Assembly: GCF_050958605.1 (NCBI RefSeq)
Contig: NZ_JBJHDO010000013.1
Location: 62,001 to 126,000, forward strand
From: G016756615 sp050958605
GTDB taxonomy: Bacteria; Pseudomonadota; Alphaproteobacteria; Rhizobiales; Rhizobiaceae
DNA length: 64,000 nucleotides
Direction: 5' to 3'
Within the stretch, counting starts at the first letter, position 1. The number at the start of each line of letters is the position of its first letter. Positions 8,681 to 16,974 of the stretch are shown one piece after another. The notes beneath the pieces were generated by a model. The model saw nothing but the letters and a program-made list of their open reading frames with translations, did not search any database and was not told where the DNA came from. The position numbers were made by a program, and so were the translations under genes.

Positions 8681-9123
8681 GACGCAGCCTCCCTTTGTCA
8701 CCCCGGGGCGGAATCCGCATCCGCCTGCCCCGGTCGGCGCGGACTGTATCACGCTCCGTGGGGGAAGGTGAGCGCGGGTCCGCGTCGTATTTGCTCGTCG
8801 CCGCGCAACTTTATTTCGCGAAGATCGGTGTCGGGGATTGTTCCATAAAGCACGGTCGTTTCACGGGAATCACCTCAGGCGGCAAGCAGGGTCGCTCGAA
8901 GCACGGGTCCGAATCGCGCTTGACGCGCCCGAAGGATTTAGAATAAATAATCCAAATGGAGGCGAATGCAGATTAAATGTTTCATTTTCCTCCGGCGAGG
9001 TCGGAGGGCTCGGCCGCGATGGGTGCGAGTACGTTCTTTGCGTCTCCTGCATGAAATCCCCGGAGGAGGGGATTTTCCGGAAAAGGGTGAGACCGGACAC
9101 CCGCTATGTGGAGGAGAAGACCA
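8681..9123. other. Divergent promoter region between bkd and the sugar ABC operon
   Basis: A 443-base gene-free stretch. It must contain the leftward bkd promoter and the rightward transporter promoter. It holds an AT-rich patch at about 8937-8985 and two adjoining palindromes just upstream of the transporter gene (separate entry). I see no credible small gene here. Confidence 0.7.
9054..9084. promoter_or_regulatory. Adjoining palindromes upstream of the sugar ABC transporter operon
   Basis: Two perfect inverted repeats overlap: AAATCCCC (9054-9061) with GGGGATTT (9068-9075), and the 12-base TTTTCCGGAAAA (9073-9084). They end about 25 bases before the ribosome site of the binding-protein gene, a position suited to a repressor operator. 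GGAG-N6-TTCC at 9065-9078 is one base from GGAA-N6-TTCC, the motif I recall reported for the inositol repressor IolR in Sinorhizobium meliloti. Operator function is inference. Confidence 0.4.
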
Positions 9124-10065
9124 ATGAGGAAGCTGCTTTTGGGCGTGGCCGCGTCGGCCCTCATGACGACGTCGGCGCTCGCCGAGAATATCGGCGTGTC
9201 GATGGCGCTGTTCGACGACAATTTCCTGACGGTCTTGCGCAACGGCATGATCGAATACGCCAAGACACTGGACGGGGTGACCCTCCAGGTCGAGGATGCC
9301 CAGAACGACGTGGCCAAGCAGCAGAGCCAGATCCAGAACTTCATCGCCGCGGGCGTCGACGCCATCATCGTCAACCCGGTCGACACGGACGCGACCGCGG
9401 CCATGTCGAAGATCGCCGCCGAAGCGAAGATCCCCCTGGTCTATGTCAACCGCGAGCCGATCAACGTCAACGAATTGCCCGAGACCCAGGCCTTCGTCGC
9501 GTCCGACGAACGCGAATCCGGGACGCTGGAGTCCAAGGAGATCTGCCGGCTCCTCAAGGAAGCCGGAAAGACCGAGGCCAATATCGTCGTCATGATGGGC
9601 GAGCTGTCCAACCAGGCGGCTCGCCAGCGTACGCAGGACGTCCACGACGTGATTGCCACGCCGGAATGCTCCTTCATGAAGATCGTCGAGGAGCAGACCG
9701 CCAATTGGCAGCGCACTCAGGGCGCCGACCTGATGAGCAACTGGCTTTCGGCCGGCCTGCAGTTCGATGCCGTGGTTTCCAACAATGACGAAATGGCGAT
9801 CGGGGCGATCCAGGCGATGAAAGCGGCCGGCATGGATATGAAGACAATCATCGTCGGCGGCGTCGACGCCACCCAGGATGCTCTGGCCGCGATGGCAGCG
9901 GGCGACCTCGACGTCACCGTGTTCCAGAACGCGGCCGGCCAGGGCAAGGGTTCGGTCGACGCCGCGCTCAAGCTCGCCAAGGGCGAAAAGGTCGAGCAGA
10001 AGGTGTATATTCCGTTCGAACTGGTGACCTCGGCCAACCTGGAAAAATACCAGGCCAAGAACTGA
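9124..10065 (+). CDS. ibpA: Sugar ABC transporter substrate-binding protein, myo-inositol type
   Basis: A 313-residue periplasmic binding protein of the ribose/LacI-like class. It has a Sec signal ending around ALAEN (about residue 22), then the type I periplasmic fold with GVDAIIVNPVDTDAT and NDEMAIGAIQAMKAAG, which line the sugar pocket and hinge in this class. The overall sequence (opening NIGVSMALFDDNFLTVLRNG) is one I associate with rhizobial inositol-binding proteins (IbpA/IntA), but specificity is not proven. ATG 9124 follows GGAGGAGAAGA; an earlier in-frame start at 9106 would put extra charged residues before the signal. The ATPase and permease genes follow on the same strand. Confidence 0.88.
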   Translation: MRKLLLGVAASALMTTSALAENIGVSMALFDDNFLTVLRNGMIEYAKTLDGVTLQVEDAQNDVAKQQSQIQNFIAAGVDAIIVNPVDTDATAAMSKIAAEAKIPLVYVNREPINVNELPETQAFVASDERESGTLESKEICRLLKEAGKTEANIVVMMGELSNQAARQRTQDVHDVIATPECSFMKIVEEQTANWQRTQGADLMSNWLSAGLQFDAVVSNNDEMAIGAIQAMKAAGMDMKTIIVGGVDATQDALAAMAAGDLDVTVFQNAAGQGKGSVDAALKLAKGEKVEQKVYIPFELVTSANLEKYQAKN

Positions 10066-10128
10066 GCCGTCCCGTCGACGGGGCACGCCGCGGCCGTGCC
10101 TCGTCGGTCCTCGTGGGAGGAGAACGCT

Positions 10129-11667
10129 ATGATCAGTCCGTCGACCATGGCGGCTGTCCGCGCTAGCGGAGCGGTCCCTAATTCCGAATATCTCCTGACC
10201 GTGGAGGGGGTGCGCAAGGAGTTCCCGGGCGTGCTTGCGCTCGACGACGTGTCGTTCAGGCTGAGGCGCGGCACGGTGCACGCTTTGATGGGCGAGAACG
10301 GCGCGGGCAAGTCGACGCTGATGAAGATCGTGGCCGGCATCTATTCGGCCGATGCCGGCGAGGTGACGCTTCGCGGGCAGCCCATCCGGCTCAAGTCGCC
10401 GCTCGACGCGCTCGAAAACGGCATCGCCATGATCCATCAGGAACTCAACCTGATGCCTTTCATGACCGTGGCGGAGAACATCTGGATCCGCCGCGAGCCG
10501 CTGAACCGGTTCGGCCTCGTCGATCACCCCAGGATGAATCGCATGACCGCCGAGCTGTTCCGGCGCCTCAACATCAACATCCATCCGCAAGTGCAGGTGC
10601 GCGACCTCACCGTCGCCAATCGTCAGATGGTCGAGATCGCCAAGGCGGTCTCCTACGAATCCGACGTTCTCATCATGGACGAGCCTACTTCGGCGCTCAC
10701 CGAACGCGAGGTGTCGCATCTCTTCGCCATCATCCGTGACCTCAAGGCGCAGGGTAAAGGCATCATCTACATCACCCACAAGATGAACGAGCTGTTCGAG
10801 ATCGCCGACGAGGCCTCCGTCTTCCGCGACGGGCGCTATATTGGAACGCATGCTTCCACCGACGTGACCCGAGACGACATCATCCGCATGATGGTGGGGC
10901 GCGAGATCACGCAGATGTTCCCGAAGGAAGAGGTGCCGATCGGCGACGTCGTGCTGTCGGTGAAAGGGCTCGGCCTCAAGGGCGTCTTCGAGGACGTCTC
11001 CTTCGATATCAGGGCAGGCGAGATCCTGGGCGTGGCCGGCCTGGTCGGGTCGGGCCGTTCGAACGTGGCAGAGACGCTGTTCGGCGTAACGCCGGCGACC
11101 TCGGGCCGGATCGAGATCATGGGCAAGGAGGTGGCCATCGCCTCGCCGAACGCGGCGATCCGCCACCGCATGGCGCTGCTGACCGAGGACCGGAAGGAAA
11201 CAGGCTGCCTGCTCATTCTGGATGTACTCGATAACATGCAGATCGCCGTGCTGCAGCAGAACTTCGTCTCCAGGGGCTTTGTGGCCGAGCGGGGCGTCAC
11301 CGACGCCTGCAAGACCATGAGCGACAAGCTCCGCGTGAAGACGCCCGATCTTCATGAGCGCATCGAGAACCTGTCGGGCGGCAACCAGCAGAAGGTGCTG
11401 ATCGGGCGCTGGCTCCTGACCAGGCCGCGCATTCTCATCCTCGACGAGCCGACGCGCGGCATCGATGTCGGCGCCAAGGCCGAGATCCACCGCCTGGTCA
11501 CGCAGCTTGCCCGCGAAGGCGTGGCCATCATGATGATCTCGTCCGAGATGCCGGAAGTGCTGGGGATGAGCGACCGCATCATGGTCATGCATGAAGGCCG
11601 CGTCACCGGCATTCTCGACCGCGCGGAGGCCAACCAGGTCAGGATCATGGAACTGGCAGCGAAATAG
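10129..11667 (+). CDS. iatA: Sugar ABC transporter ATP-binding protein, myo-inositol type
   Basis: A 512-residue duplicated ATPase of the RbsA/MglA/XylG class that powers sugar import. The first nucleotide-binding domain has Walker A GENGAGKST, a divergent signature (TVANRQMVE) and Walker B VLIMDEPTSALTE. The second has a degenerate Walker A (GLVGSGRSN), a good LSGGNQQKV signature and Walker B ILILDEPTRGID. This asymmetry is normal for the class. ATG 10129 follows GGGAGGAGA. It lies 63 bases after the binding-protein stop; a short CCCGTCGACGGG palindrome (10071-10082) in that gap may protect the binding-protein mRNA, as seen in many such operons (inference). Confidence 0.92.
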   Translation: MISPSTMAAVRASGAVPNSEYLLTVEGVRKEFPGVLALDDVSFRLRRGTVHALMGENGAGKSTLMKIVAGIYSADAGEVTLRGQPIRLKSPLDALENGIAMIHQELNLMPFMTVAENIWIRREPLNRFGLVDHPRMNRMTAELFRRLNINIHPQVQVRDLTVANRQMVEIAKAVSYESDVLIMDEPTSALTEREVSHLFAIIRDLKAQGKGIIYITHKMNELFEIADEASVFRDGRYIGTHASTDVTRDDIIRMMVGREITQMFPKEEVPIGDVVLSVKGLGLKGVFEDVSFDIRAGEILGVAGLVGSGRSNVAETLFGVTPATSGRIEIMGKEVAIASPNAAIRHRMALLTEDRKETGCLLILDVLDNMQIAVLQQNFVSRGFVAERGVTDACKTMSDKLRVKTPDLHERIENLSGGNQQKVLIGRWLLTRPRILILDEPTRGIDVGAKAEIHRLVTQLAREGVAIMMISSEMPEVLGMSDRIMVMHEGRVTGILDRAEANQVRIMELAAK

Positions 11668-11707
11668 GGCTGCAGGAGGTCCGGAGAGCAACCGGGAGGA
11701 ACCGCAA

Positions 11708-12733
11708 ATGTCCGTGCAGAACACGTCCGCGACCTCTTCCATCGCCGTTCCGGCAGCGTCCAAGCGCCGCCTCCCGGTCGAAGCGAGCATCCTGCTCATC
11801 CTGATCGGCATCGCCCTGGTCTTCGAAGTGCTGGGCTGGATCGTCATCGGCCAGAGCTTTCTGGCCAACCCACAACGGCTGACGATCATGATCCTGCAGG
11901 TTTCGGTGATCGGCATCATCGCGGTCGGCGTCACCCAGGTCATCATCACGGGCGGCATCGACCTGTCGTCGGGCTCTGTCGTCGGCCTCACCGCCATGAT
12001 CGCGGCGAGCCTGGCGCAGTCCTCGGCATGGACGAAGGCGCTCTATCCCGCGCTGACCGACCTGCCGCCGATCGTGCCGGTCCTTGTCGGCCTCGGCACC
12101 GGTCTCCTCGCCGGCACGATCAACGGCTTGCTGATCGCCTACACCAAGATCCCGCCCTTCATAGCGACGCTCGGCATGATGGTGTCGGCGCGCGGCCTGT
12201 CCAAATGGTACACCAAGGGCCAGCCGGTCTCCGGCCTGACGGATTCCTTCACCACGATCGGTTCCGGCATCTGGCCCGTGGTGATCTTCCTCACGGTGGC
12301 GTTGATCTTCCATGTCGCGCTCCGCTACACGCGCTATGGCAAGTTCACCTATGCGATCGGCGCCAATGTGCAGGCCGCCCGGGTCTCCGGCATCGACATC
12401 GAGCGGCACCTCATCAAGGTCTATGCTATTGCCGGCCTGCTTTCCGGACTGGCCGGCGTCGTCACCGCCGCGCGCGCCCAGACCGCGCAGGCCGGTATGG
12501 GCGTGATGTACGAGCTGGACGCCATCGCCGCGGCCGTCATCGGCGGCACCTCACTCACCGGCGGCGTCGGGCGCATCACGGGGACGGTGATCGGCACGAT
12601 CATCCTGGGCACCATGACCTCCGGCTTCACCTTCCTGAGGGTCGACGCCTTCTACCAGGAGATCATCAAGGGCATGATCATCATCGCCGCCGTCGTCGCC
12701 GATGTTTACCGGCAGAAGAGCCGGAAGAAGTAG
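11708..12733 (+). CDS. iatP: Sugar ABC transporter permease, myo-inositol type
   Basis: A 341-residue inner-membrane permease of the RbsC class with about ten hydrophobic segments. The family motif is visible as TGGIDLSSGSVVGL in the first third and GGTSLTGGVGRITGTV near the C-terminus. A cytoplasmic N-terminal tail of about 35 residues precedes the first helix. ATG 11708 has a GGGAGGAA site; the longer open frame upstream overlaps the ATPase gene. It ends the transporter operon and is followed by a type B palindromic element. With ibpA and iatA it makes a complete importer with no catabolic genes attached in this window. Confidence 0.92.
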   Translation: MSVQNTSATSSIAVPAASKRRLPVEASILLILIGIALVFEVLGWIVIGQSFLANPQRLTIMILQVSVIGIIAVGVTQVIITGGIDLSSGSVVGLTAMIAASLAQSSAWTKALYPALTDLPPIVPVLVGLGTGLLAGTINGLLIAYTKIPPFIATLGMMVSARGLSKWYTKGQPVSGLTDSFTTIGSGIWPVVIFLTVALIFHVALRYTRYGKFTYAIGANVQAARVSGIDIERHLIKVYAIAGLLSGLAGVVTAARAQTAQAGMGVMYELDAIAAAVIGGTSLTGGVGRITGTVIGTIILGTMTSGFTFLRVDAFYQEIIKGMIIIAAVVADVYRQKSRKK

Positions 12734-12750
12734 CCGCGGGGGCGCGGGGA

Positions 12751-12928
12751 CCCCTCATCCGACCGAGCTTCGCTCGGGCACCTTCTCCCACAAGGGGAGA
12801 AGGGAACGACCGCCGCAACGTCGATGCCAACCGCCAGCGTTTGCTATTGGCAGGAGCGCTCATGCCAAACTCCAGCCTTCTCCCCTTGTGGGAGAAGGTG
12901 GCCTCGCGAAGCGAGGTCGGATGAGGGG
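12751..12928. repeat. Type B palindromic intergenic element, copy 2
   Basis: Left arm begins CCCCTCATCCGACCGAGC and includes CCTTCTCCCACAAGGGGAG; right arm ends GCGAGGTCGGATGAGGGG. The centre (about 12818-12876) holds CGATGCCAACCGCCAGCGTTTGC, the shared core. It fills the space between the convergent iatP and purK genes and probably acts at the 3' ends of both transcripts. Confidence 0.85.
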
Positions 12929-12935
12929 TAATCGC

Positions 12936-14009
12936 TCAGGAGCGTTTGGAAAGCCTGGTGAAATGGCCCATCTTGCGGCCCGGCCGGGCTTCGGCCTTGC
13001 CGTAGAGATGCAGGACGAGGTGAGGCTCGGCGAGCAGCGCCGGCACCTTTAGCACGTCGTCGCCGATCAAATTCTCCATAACGCAGTCCGAGTGGCGCGA
13101 GGCGTCGCCGAGCGGCAGGCCGGCGACGGCGCGCATATGCTGCTCGAATTGCGAGATCGCGCAGGCGGCCTCCGTCCAGTGGCCGGAATTGTGGACACGC
13201 GGCGCGATTTCGTTGGCGAGCAAGCCGCCATCGGCGAGCACGAAGAATTCGACGCCGATGACGCCGACATAGTCGAGCGCCGACAGGATGGCGAAGGCTG
13301 CCGCGCGTGCCGCCGCCGCCGTTTCGGGCTTGATGGCGGCCGGCACGGTGGAACTGCGCAGGATACCTTCGCGGTGGACGTTCTCAGCCGGCTCGTAAGC
13401 CGCAAGGGCGCCGTCCCTGCCACGTGCGGCTATCACCGAGATCTCGCGTTCGAAGGGCACGAAGCTCTCCAGGATGAGCGGCACGCCACCCATTGCCTGG
13501 AACACCCCCGCCGCTGGCTCGCCGGCACGGAAGACGCGCTGGCCCTTGCCGTCATAGCCCAGGCGACGGGTTTTCAGGATGCCGGCGCCGCCGAATTTGT
13601 CCAGCGCCTGCGCCAGTTGCGCGTCGCTGTCCACGGCACGAAATTCCGCCGTGGATATTCCGATATCGTTCAGGAAGGTTTTCTCGACCAGCCGATCCTG
13701 GGCCACCTCGAGCGCCCGCGCCGGCGGGAAGACAGGGACCAGGTCCGACAGCTTCTCGGCGGCCGCGACAGGCACGTTCTCGAATTCATAGGTGACGACG
13801 GCGCTTTCCCGGGCGAGCTCGGCGAGGGCAGCGGGGTCGTCATAGGCCCCGACGATCTGGCGATTCGCGACCTGGGCTGCCGGACAGCCCGGCTCGGGTT
13901 CCAGGACGATCGTGCGGTAGCCCAGGCGCGCCGCGGCCATCGCCAGCATTCGACCGAGCTGGCCGCCGCCGACGATACCGATGGTCGAGCCGATGGGAAG
14001 GGCGGTCAT
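12936..14009 (-). CDS. purK: N5-carboxyaminoimidazole ribonucleotide synthase
   Basis: A 357-residue ATP-grasp enzyme that carboxylates aminoimidazole ribonucleotide with ATP and bicarbonate in purine synthesis. The N-terminus IGIVGGGQLGRML is diagnostic of PurK. The central ATP-grasp region shows KTRRLGYDGKGQ, and the metal-binding EIAPRVHNSGHWT segment lies in the C-terminal half. The length matches the family. Its ATG overlaps the purE stop in an ATGA tetranucleotide, so the pair is translationally coupled and the unstable product passes straight to PurE. Confidence 0.96.
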   Translation of the reverse strand: MTALPIGSTIGIVGGGQLGRMLAMAAARLGYRTIVLEPEPGCPAAQVANRQIVGAYDDPAALAELARESAVVTYEFENVPVAAAEKLSDLVPVFPPARALEVAQDRLVEKTFLNDIGISTAEFRAVDSDAQLAQALDKFGGAGILKTRRLGYDGKGQRVFRAGEPAAGVFQAMGGVPLILESFVPFEREISVIAARGRDGALAAYEPAENVHREGILRSSTVPAAIKPETAAAARAAAFAILSALDYVGVIGVEFFVLADGGLLANEIAPRVHNSGHWTEAACAISQFEQHMRAVAGLPLGDASRHSDCVMENLIGDDVLKVPALLAEPHLVLHLYGKAEARPGRKMGHFTRLSKRS

Positions 14010-14503
14010 GCCTGGTCCGACGGTCTGTCGGCCACCTTAGCGGTCTGCGCCGCGCGCCAGTCGTCGAGGCGTCCGGCGAGCGCTGGGTCGCCAAGCGCAA
14101 GCACCGCGGCGGCAAGGAGAGCGGCGTTGACGGCGCCCGCCTTGCCGATGGCGAGCGTGCCGACGGGAATGCCGGCCGGCATCTGCACGATGGAAAGCAG
14201 GGAGTCCTGGCCGGAGAGCGCCTTCGATTCAACCGGCACGCCGAAGACGGGGAGCGGGGTCAGCGCCGCGGCCATTCCCGGAAGATGGGCAGCACCGCCG
14301 GCGCCGGCGATGATCACCTTGAAACCGGCTTCCTTGGCACCCCTGGCGAATTCGTAAAGGCGTTCCGGCGTGCGGTGCGCCGAAACGATGCGGGCGTCGT
14401 GGGAAACGCCCAACGCGTCGAGCGTTTCGGCGGCATGACGCATGGTCGCCCAGTCGGACTGACTGCCCATGATGATCGCGACGTCGGCTCGGCTCACCAG
14501 CAT
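14006..14503 (-). CDS. purE: N5-carboxyaminoimidazole ribonucleotide mutase
   Basis: A 165-residue class I PurE that moves the carboxyl group of N5-CAIR to C4. The substrate-binding signature ADVAIIMGSQSDWATM starts near residue 6, followed by SAHRTPERL and AGAGGAAHLPGMAAA, both typical. ATG 14503 is adjacent to GGGAG, which is too close; the GTG at 14497, two codons on, has that GGGAG six bases upstream and may be the true start. The gene precedes purK and follows a YdcH-family gene on the same strand. An inverted repeat in the 104-base leader may influence expression. Confidence 0.95.
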   Translation of the reverse strand: MLVSRADVAIIMGSQSDWATMRHAAETLDALGVSHDARIVSAHRTPERLYEFARGAKEAGFKVIIAGAGGAAHLPGMAAALTPLPVFGVPVESKALSGQDSLLSIVQMPAGIPVGTLAIGKAGAVNAALLAAAVLALGDPALAGRLDDWRAAQTAKVADRPSDQA

Positions 14504-14532
14504 CTCCCGGATTATCCGCGCGGGATTAAGCG

Positions 14533-14614
14533 GTGAATGGTGAATGGTCAATGGTGAATGGCTTTCTGCGGAACGCAGCCGTATGCGTTCCGTTCACCCT
14601 TCACCATTCAGGCG
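14533..14614 (-). repeat. Inverted-repeat leader upstream of purE
   Basis: A 9-bp perfect stem CGGAACGCA (14569-14577) / TGCGTTCCG (14584-14592) with a six-base loop is nested inside tandem copies of GGTGAATGG (14532-14561) that can pair with the TTCACCATTC at 14600-14609. It lies between the YdcH gene and purE and could be a terminator or attenuator. It does not resemble a known purine riboswitch. Confidence 0.5.
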
Positions 14615-14811
14615 ATGATGTCGGGGATGATCCTGTCTTCCAGCATCTTGAGCTTGTCCTTGAGAACAAGCTTCTTTTTCTTCATGCGCTGAATCTGCAG
14701 CGGGTCGCAGCCGGTTGCGATCATGGCGTTGATGGCCGCGTCGAAATCCGCATGCTCCTGCTTCAAACGTGCAAACTCGAGACGAATCTCGGCCTGTTCC
14801 TGTTCCGACAT
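14608..14811 (-). CDS. YdcH family (DUF465) small protein
   Basis: A 67-residue cytoplasmic protein predicted to be almost entirely helical. The sequence is rich in Glu, Gln and Lys in heptad-like spacing and contains the family block HADFDAAINAMI...DPLQIQRMKKKKL-LKDK in the middle and a LEDRIIPDI tail. DUF465 proteins are small coiled-coil proteins of unknown function. The start at 14811 gives the usual family length; an upstream in-frame extension lacks homology. It sits ahead of purE on the same strand and is divergent from a second DUF465 gene at 15047. Confidence 0.85.
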   Translation of the reverse strand: MSEQEQAEIRLEFARLKQEHADFDAAINAMIATGCDPLQIQRMKKKKLVLKDKLKMLEDRIIPDIIA

Positions 14812-15046
14812 GTCTACCGTCTGAAGTCTCCGACGCCACTTCGAGGCGCCAACCGGCGGGTCCGGAGCCTCTCGAATCCGGCGGCCAGCTCTTACCACAT
14901 TTCAAGGCTTCGGGAAATGCTACTACGACCTATTCGACTTTAAGCCGACTTGGTGTCAGAGTGTCACCGTACCGTCACGGGACCGGCCGGCCCCTCGGAC
15001 GGGCCGTAGGCGGTGCTTCGAGAAACCATGAAAGGGAGAACCAATC

Positions 15047-15226
15047 ATGTCTCTTGCATCCCATCTTGATGAGCTGAAGCGCAAGCACGGTGACATCGAG
15101 CGTGAAATCGACGAAGCGATGGCGCATCCGTCGGTCGACGACCTTGAAATCGTGAGCCTCAAGCGACGCAAGTTGGCGCTCAAGGACGAGATTGAAAAGT
15201 TGAGGTCGCGTTCCACGACCCATTGA
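15047..15226 (+). CDS. YdcH family (DUF465) small protein, second copy
   Basis: A 59-residue gene that is easily missed because of its length. The product begins MSLASHLDELKRKH and ends KRRKLALKDEIEKLRS, with a central HPSVDDLEIVSLKRRKL block that matches the DUF465 pattern (short helix, turn, long Lys-rich helix). AAAGGGAGA lies eight bases before ATG 15047. It is divergent from the 67-residue paralogue at 14608-14811 and is followed by two strong hairpins. The function is unknown; a coiled-coil partner role is likely. Confidence 0.85.
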   Translation: MSLASHLDELKRKHGDIEREIDEAMAHPSVDDLEIVSLKRRKLALKDEIEKLRSRSTTH

Positions 15227-15243
15227 CCCCCAGCATTCCAATT

Positions 15244-15290
15244 GCCGTGCGCGGCGCACGGCCTAGTCGGCGGCAGCCCTGCCGCCGACT
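15244..15290. terminator. Tandem hairpins between convergent genes
   Basis: The first stem is GCCGTGCG (15244-15251) / CGCACGGC (15255-15262) with a three-base loop. The second is an 11-bp perfect stem AGTCGGCGGCA (15265-15275) / TGCCGCCGACT (15280-15290) with a four-base loop. They separate the small YdcH gene from the convergent MFS gene. No U-tract follows, so termination may need Rho, or the hairpins may only protect 3' ends. Confidence 0.6.
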
Positions 15291-15331
15291 CTCCCTATAA
15301 GCCTTTGTGCGGCGGCAACACCGGCTGAATC

Positions 15332-16588
15332 TCAACCTCCTCCTTCTTCGGGTTCGGGGTTGGCGCGCGGGTCGAGGTGCACGGCCTCCGGCGTGACCGC
15401 CCGGTCGGCCGGCATCGTCTGGAAGGCTTCGCGGGCCTCGAGCGGCACAGGAGCGCGGCGGTTGACGCGCAAGGCGGCGTAGCCAGCCAGCAGGAAATGC
15501 GCGAGCGCGGTGGCAAGGAACAGACCCTCGGGATGCAGCCTGTCCATGAGGGCCGCCGCGATCACCGGGCCGATCATGGTGCCGAAGCCGTAGAGCAGCA
15601 GCAGTCCCCCCGACACCTTCACGAATTCCTCGGCGCTGGCATGGTCGTTGGCATGGGCGACGGCCACCGAATAGAGCGTGTAGGCGAGCGCGCCGTAGCA
15701 GGCCGTCATGGCGATAATGAAAAAGGCGGAGCGCGGCGCGACGATATAGATCAGCACGCCGATCAGCGCGGCTCCGAGTGCGGCTCCGCCGAGCACGTAG
15801 CGCCGGTCGGTCACGTCCGAGATGCGCCCCACCGGCATTTGCAGCACGGCGCCGGACACCACGACAAGGCTCATCATCAGCGCGATCCCGGCCGTCGAAA
15901 TGCCGATGCGCGCGCCATAGACGGCGCCGAGCGTGCCCCAGGCGCCGTTGGCGACGCCGATCAGCAGGCAGCCGACGAATGACACGGGCGAATTGTCGTA
16001 GAGTTTCCCAAGATCGAGTGAGACATCCTGCAGGGGTTTCGGCATCGCCTGGCTCGATACGGCTGTGGGGATCAGCGAGCAGCAGAAGAAGATGCCGGTG
16101 ACCATGAAGAGGGCGTCGGTGCGGATGTCGCCCGCCGCGACGATCATCTGGCCGGCCATGATGGACGCATAGGTGACCATCATATAGAGGCCGAAGACGG
16201 TGCCGCGGTTTTCGTTGGTCGCCCGCTCGTTCAGCCAGCTCTCGATGACCATGAAGGCGCCAGCCATGGTGAAACCGGTGAAGGCGCGCAGCACGATCCA
16301 TACTGTCTGTTCTATGATCAGCCCGGTGAGCAGCGCGATGATGGCGCCGAACGCGGCGAAGGCGCCGAAGGCCCGCACATGACCGGCCCGACGCACGAGG
16401 CGCGGGGCGAAGAAGCATCCCGTGACGAAACCCGCGGCCCAGGCTGTTCCCATGAGGCCGAGAGCCGTGGTGGAGAAGCCTTCGAGCTGACCGCGCAACG
16501 GCAGGAGCAGCCCGTGCAGGCCGGAAGCGGCAAGCAGGAAGGCCGTGCCGCGCAGGAGCGAAAAGATCGGTCTGTAGGAAGCGAGCAT
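15332..16588 (-). CDS. MFS transporter (YcaD-like)
   Basis: A 418-residue inner-membrane transporter with 12 predicted hydrophobic segments. The first loop has the sequence APRLVRRAGHVRAFG, matching the MFS motif A region, and the second half begins after a soluble loop around residue 190. The long ESWLNERATNENRG segment after helix 4 is typical of the YcaD/YfkF group of putative exporters. The C-terminal 35 residues are a Pro/Glu-rich soluble tail. ATG 16588 starts the first helix region; an earlier in-frame start at 16630 is possible. It lies downstream of the DUF1192 gene on the same strand. The substrate is unknown. Confidence 0.85.
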   Translation of the reverse strand: MLASYRPIFSLLRGTAFLLAASGLHGLLLPLRGQLEGFSTTALGLMGTAWAAGFVTGCFFAPRLVRRAGHVRAFGAFAAFGAIIALLTGLIIEQTVWIVLRAFTGFTMAGAFMVIESWLNERATNENRGTVFGLYMMVTYASIMAGQMIVAAGDIRTDALFMVTGIFFCCSLIPTAVSSQAMPKPLQDVSLDLGKLYDNSPVSFVGCLLIGVANGAWGTLGAVYGARIGISTAGIALMMSLVVVSGAVLQMPVGRISDVTDRRYVLGGAALGAALIGVLIYIVAPRSAFFIIAMTACYGALAYTLYSVAVAHANDHASAEEFVKVSGGLLLLYGFGTMIGPVIAAALMDRLHPEGLFLATALAHFLLAGYAALRVNRRAPVPLEAREAFQTMPADRAVTPEAVHLDPRANPEPEEGGG

Positions 16589-16678
16589 GCGTGGGTCCGG
16601 AGGCGGGAAGGATCGGAACAATATCGTCAAACGATAAAGCGTTTCAGGCTTTTCAACGGCGATCCAGCGCCACAGGTT

Positions 16679-16876
16679 TCAACTTTCGCGTCGAAACAGC
16701 GCCTCCGCCGCCGCCTTTGTCGCGCCTTTGGCCTTCAGCTCGGCCTCGAGCCGGTGGATCTCGACCTTCAACTGGACGATGCGCTCGTTGAGTTCGCCCA
16801 CTGACAGAAGCGAAAGATCCTGGCCGATCTCGTGAACGCGAGGCTTTTTCACAGATTCGTCGTCGAAGATGGCCAT
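16679..16876 (-). CDS. DUF1192 domain-containing protein
   Basis: A 65-residue soluble protein opening MAIFDDESVKKP and followed by a VGELNERIVQLKVEIHRLEA helix with heptad spacing. This is the DUF1192 pattern of Rhizobiales and relatives; function unknown. The start is supported by family length and the AGAAGCG upstream sequence. It is divergent from the quinone oxidoreductase gene at 16975 with about 100 bases between them, which must hold both promoters. Confidence 0.85.
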   Translation of the reverse strand: MAIFDDESVKKPRVHEIGQDLSLLSVGELNERIVQLKVEIHRLEAELKAKGATKAAAEALFRRES

Positions 16877-16974
16877 TTCGCTTCTCCGGTTTGATTGTCC
16901 AACAGGGAGAATACATAGTCGGGGATCGATGATGCAATTGCCGGCTCTGCCGGCGACAGGACGAGACGCCGATC

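Noticed and set aside
8938..11997. A 1019-codon open frame antisense to the ibpA-iatA genes
   Set aside because: It lies fully opposite two clear transporter genes and reads as low-complexity His/Asp/Arg-rich sequence.
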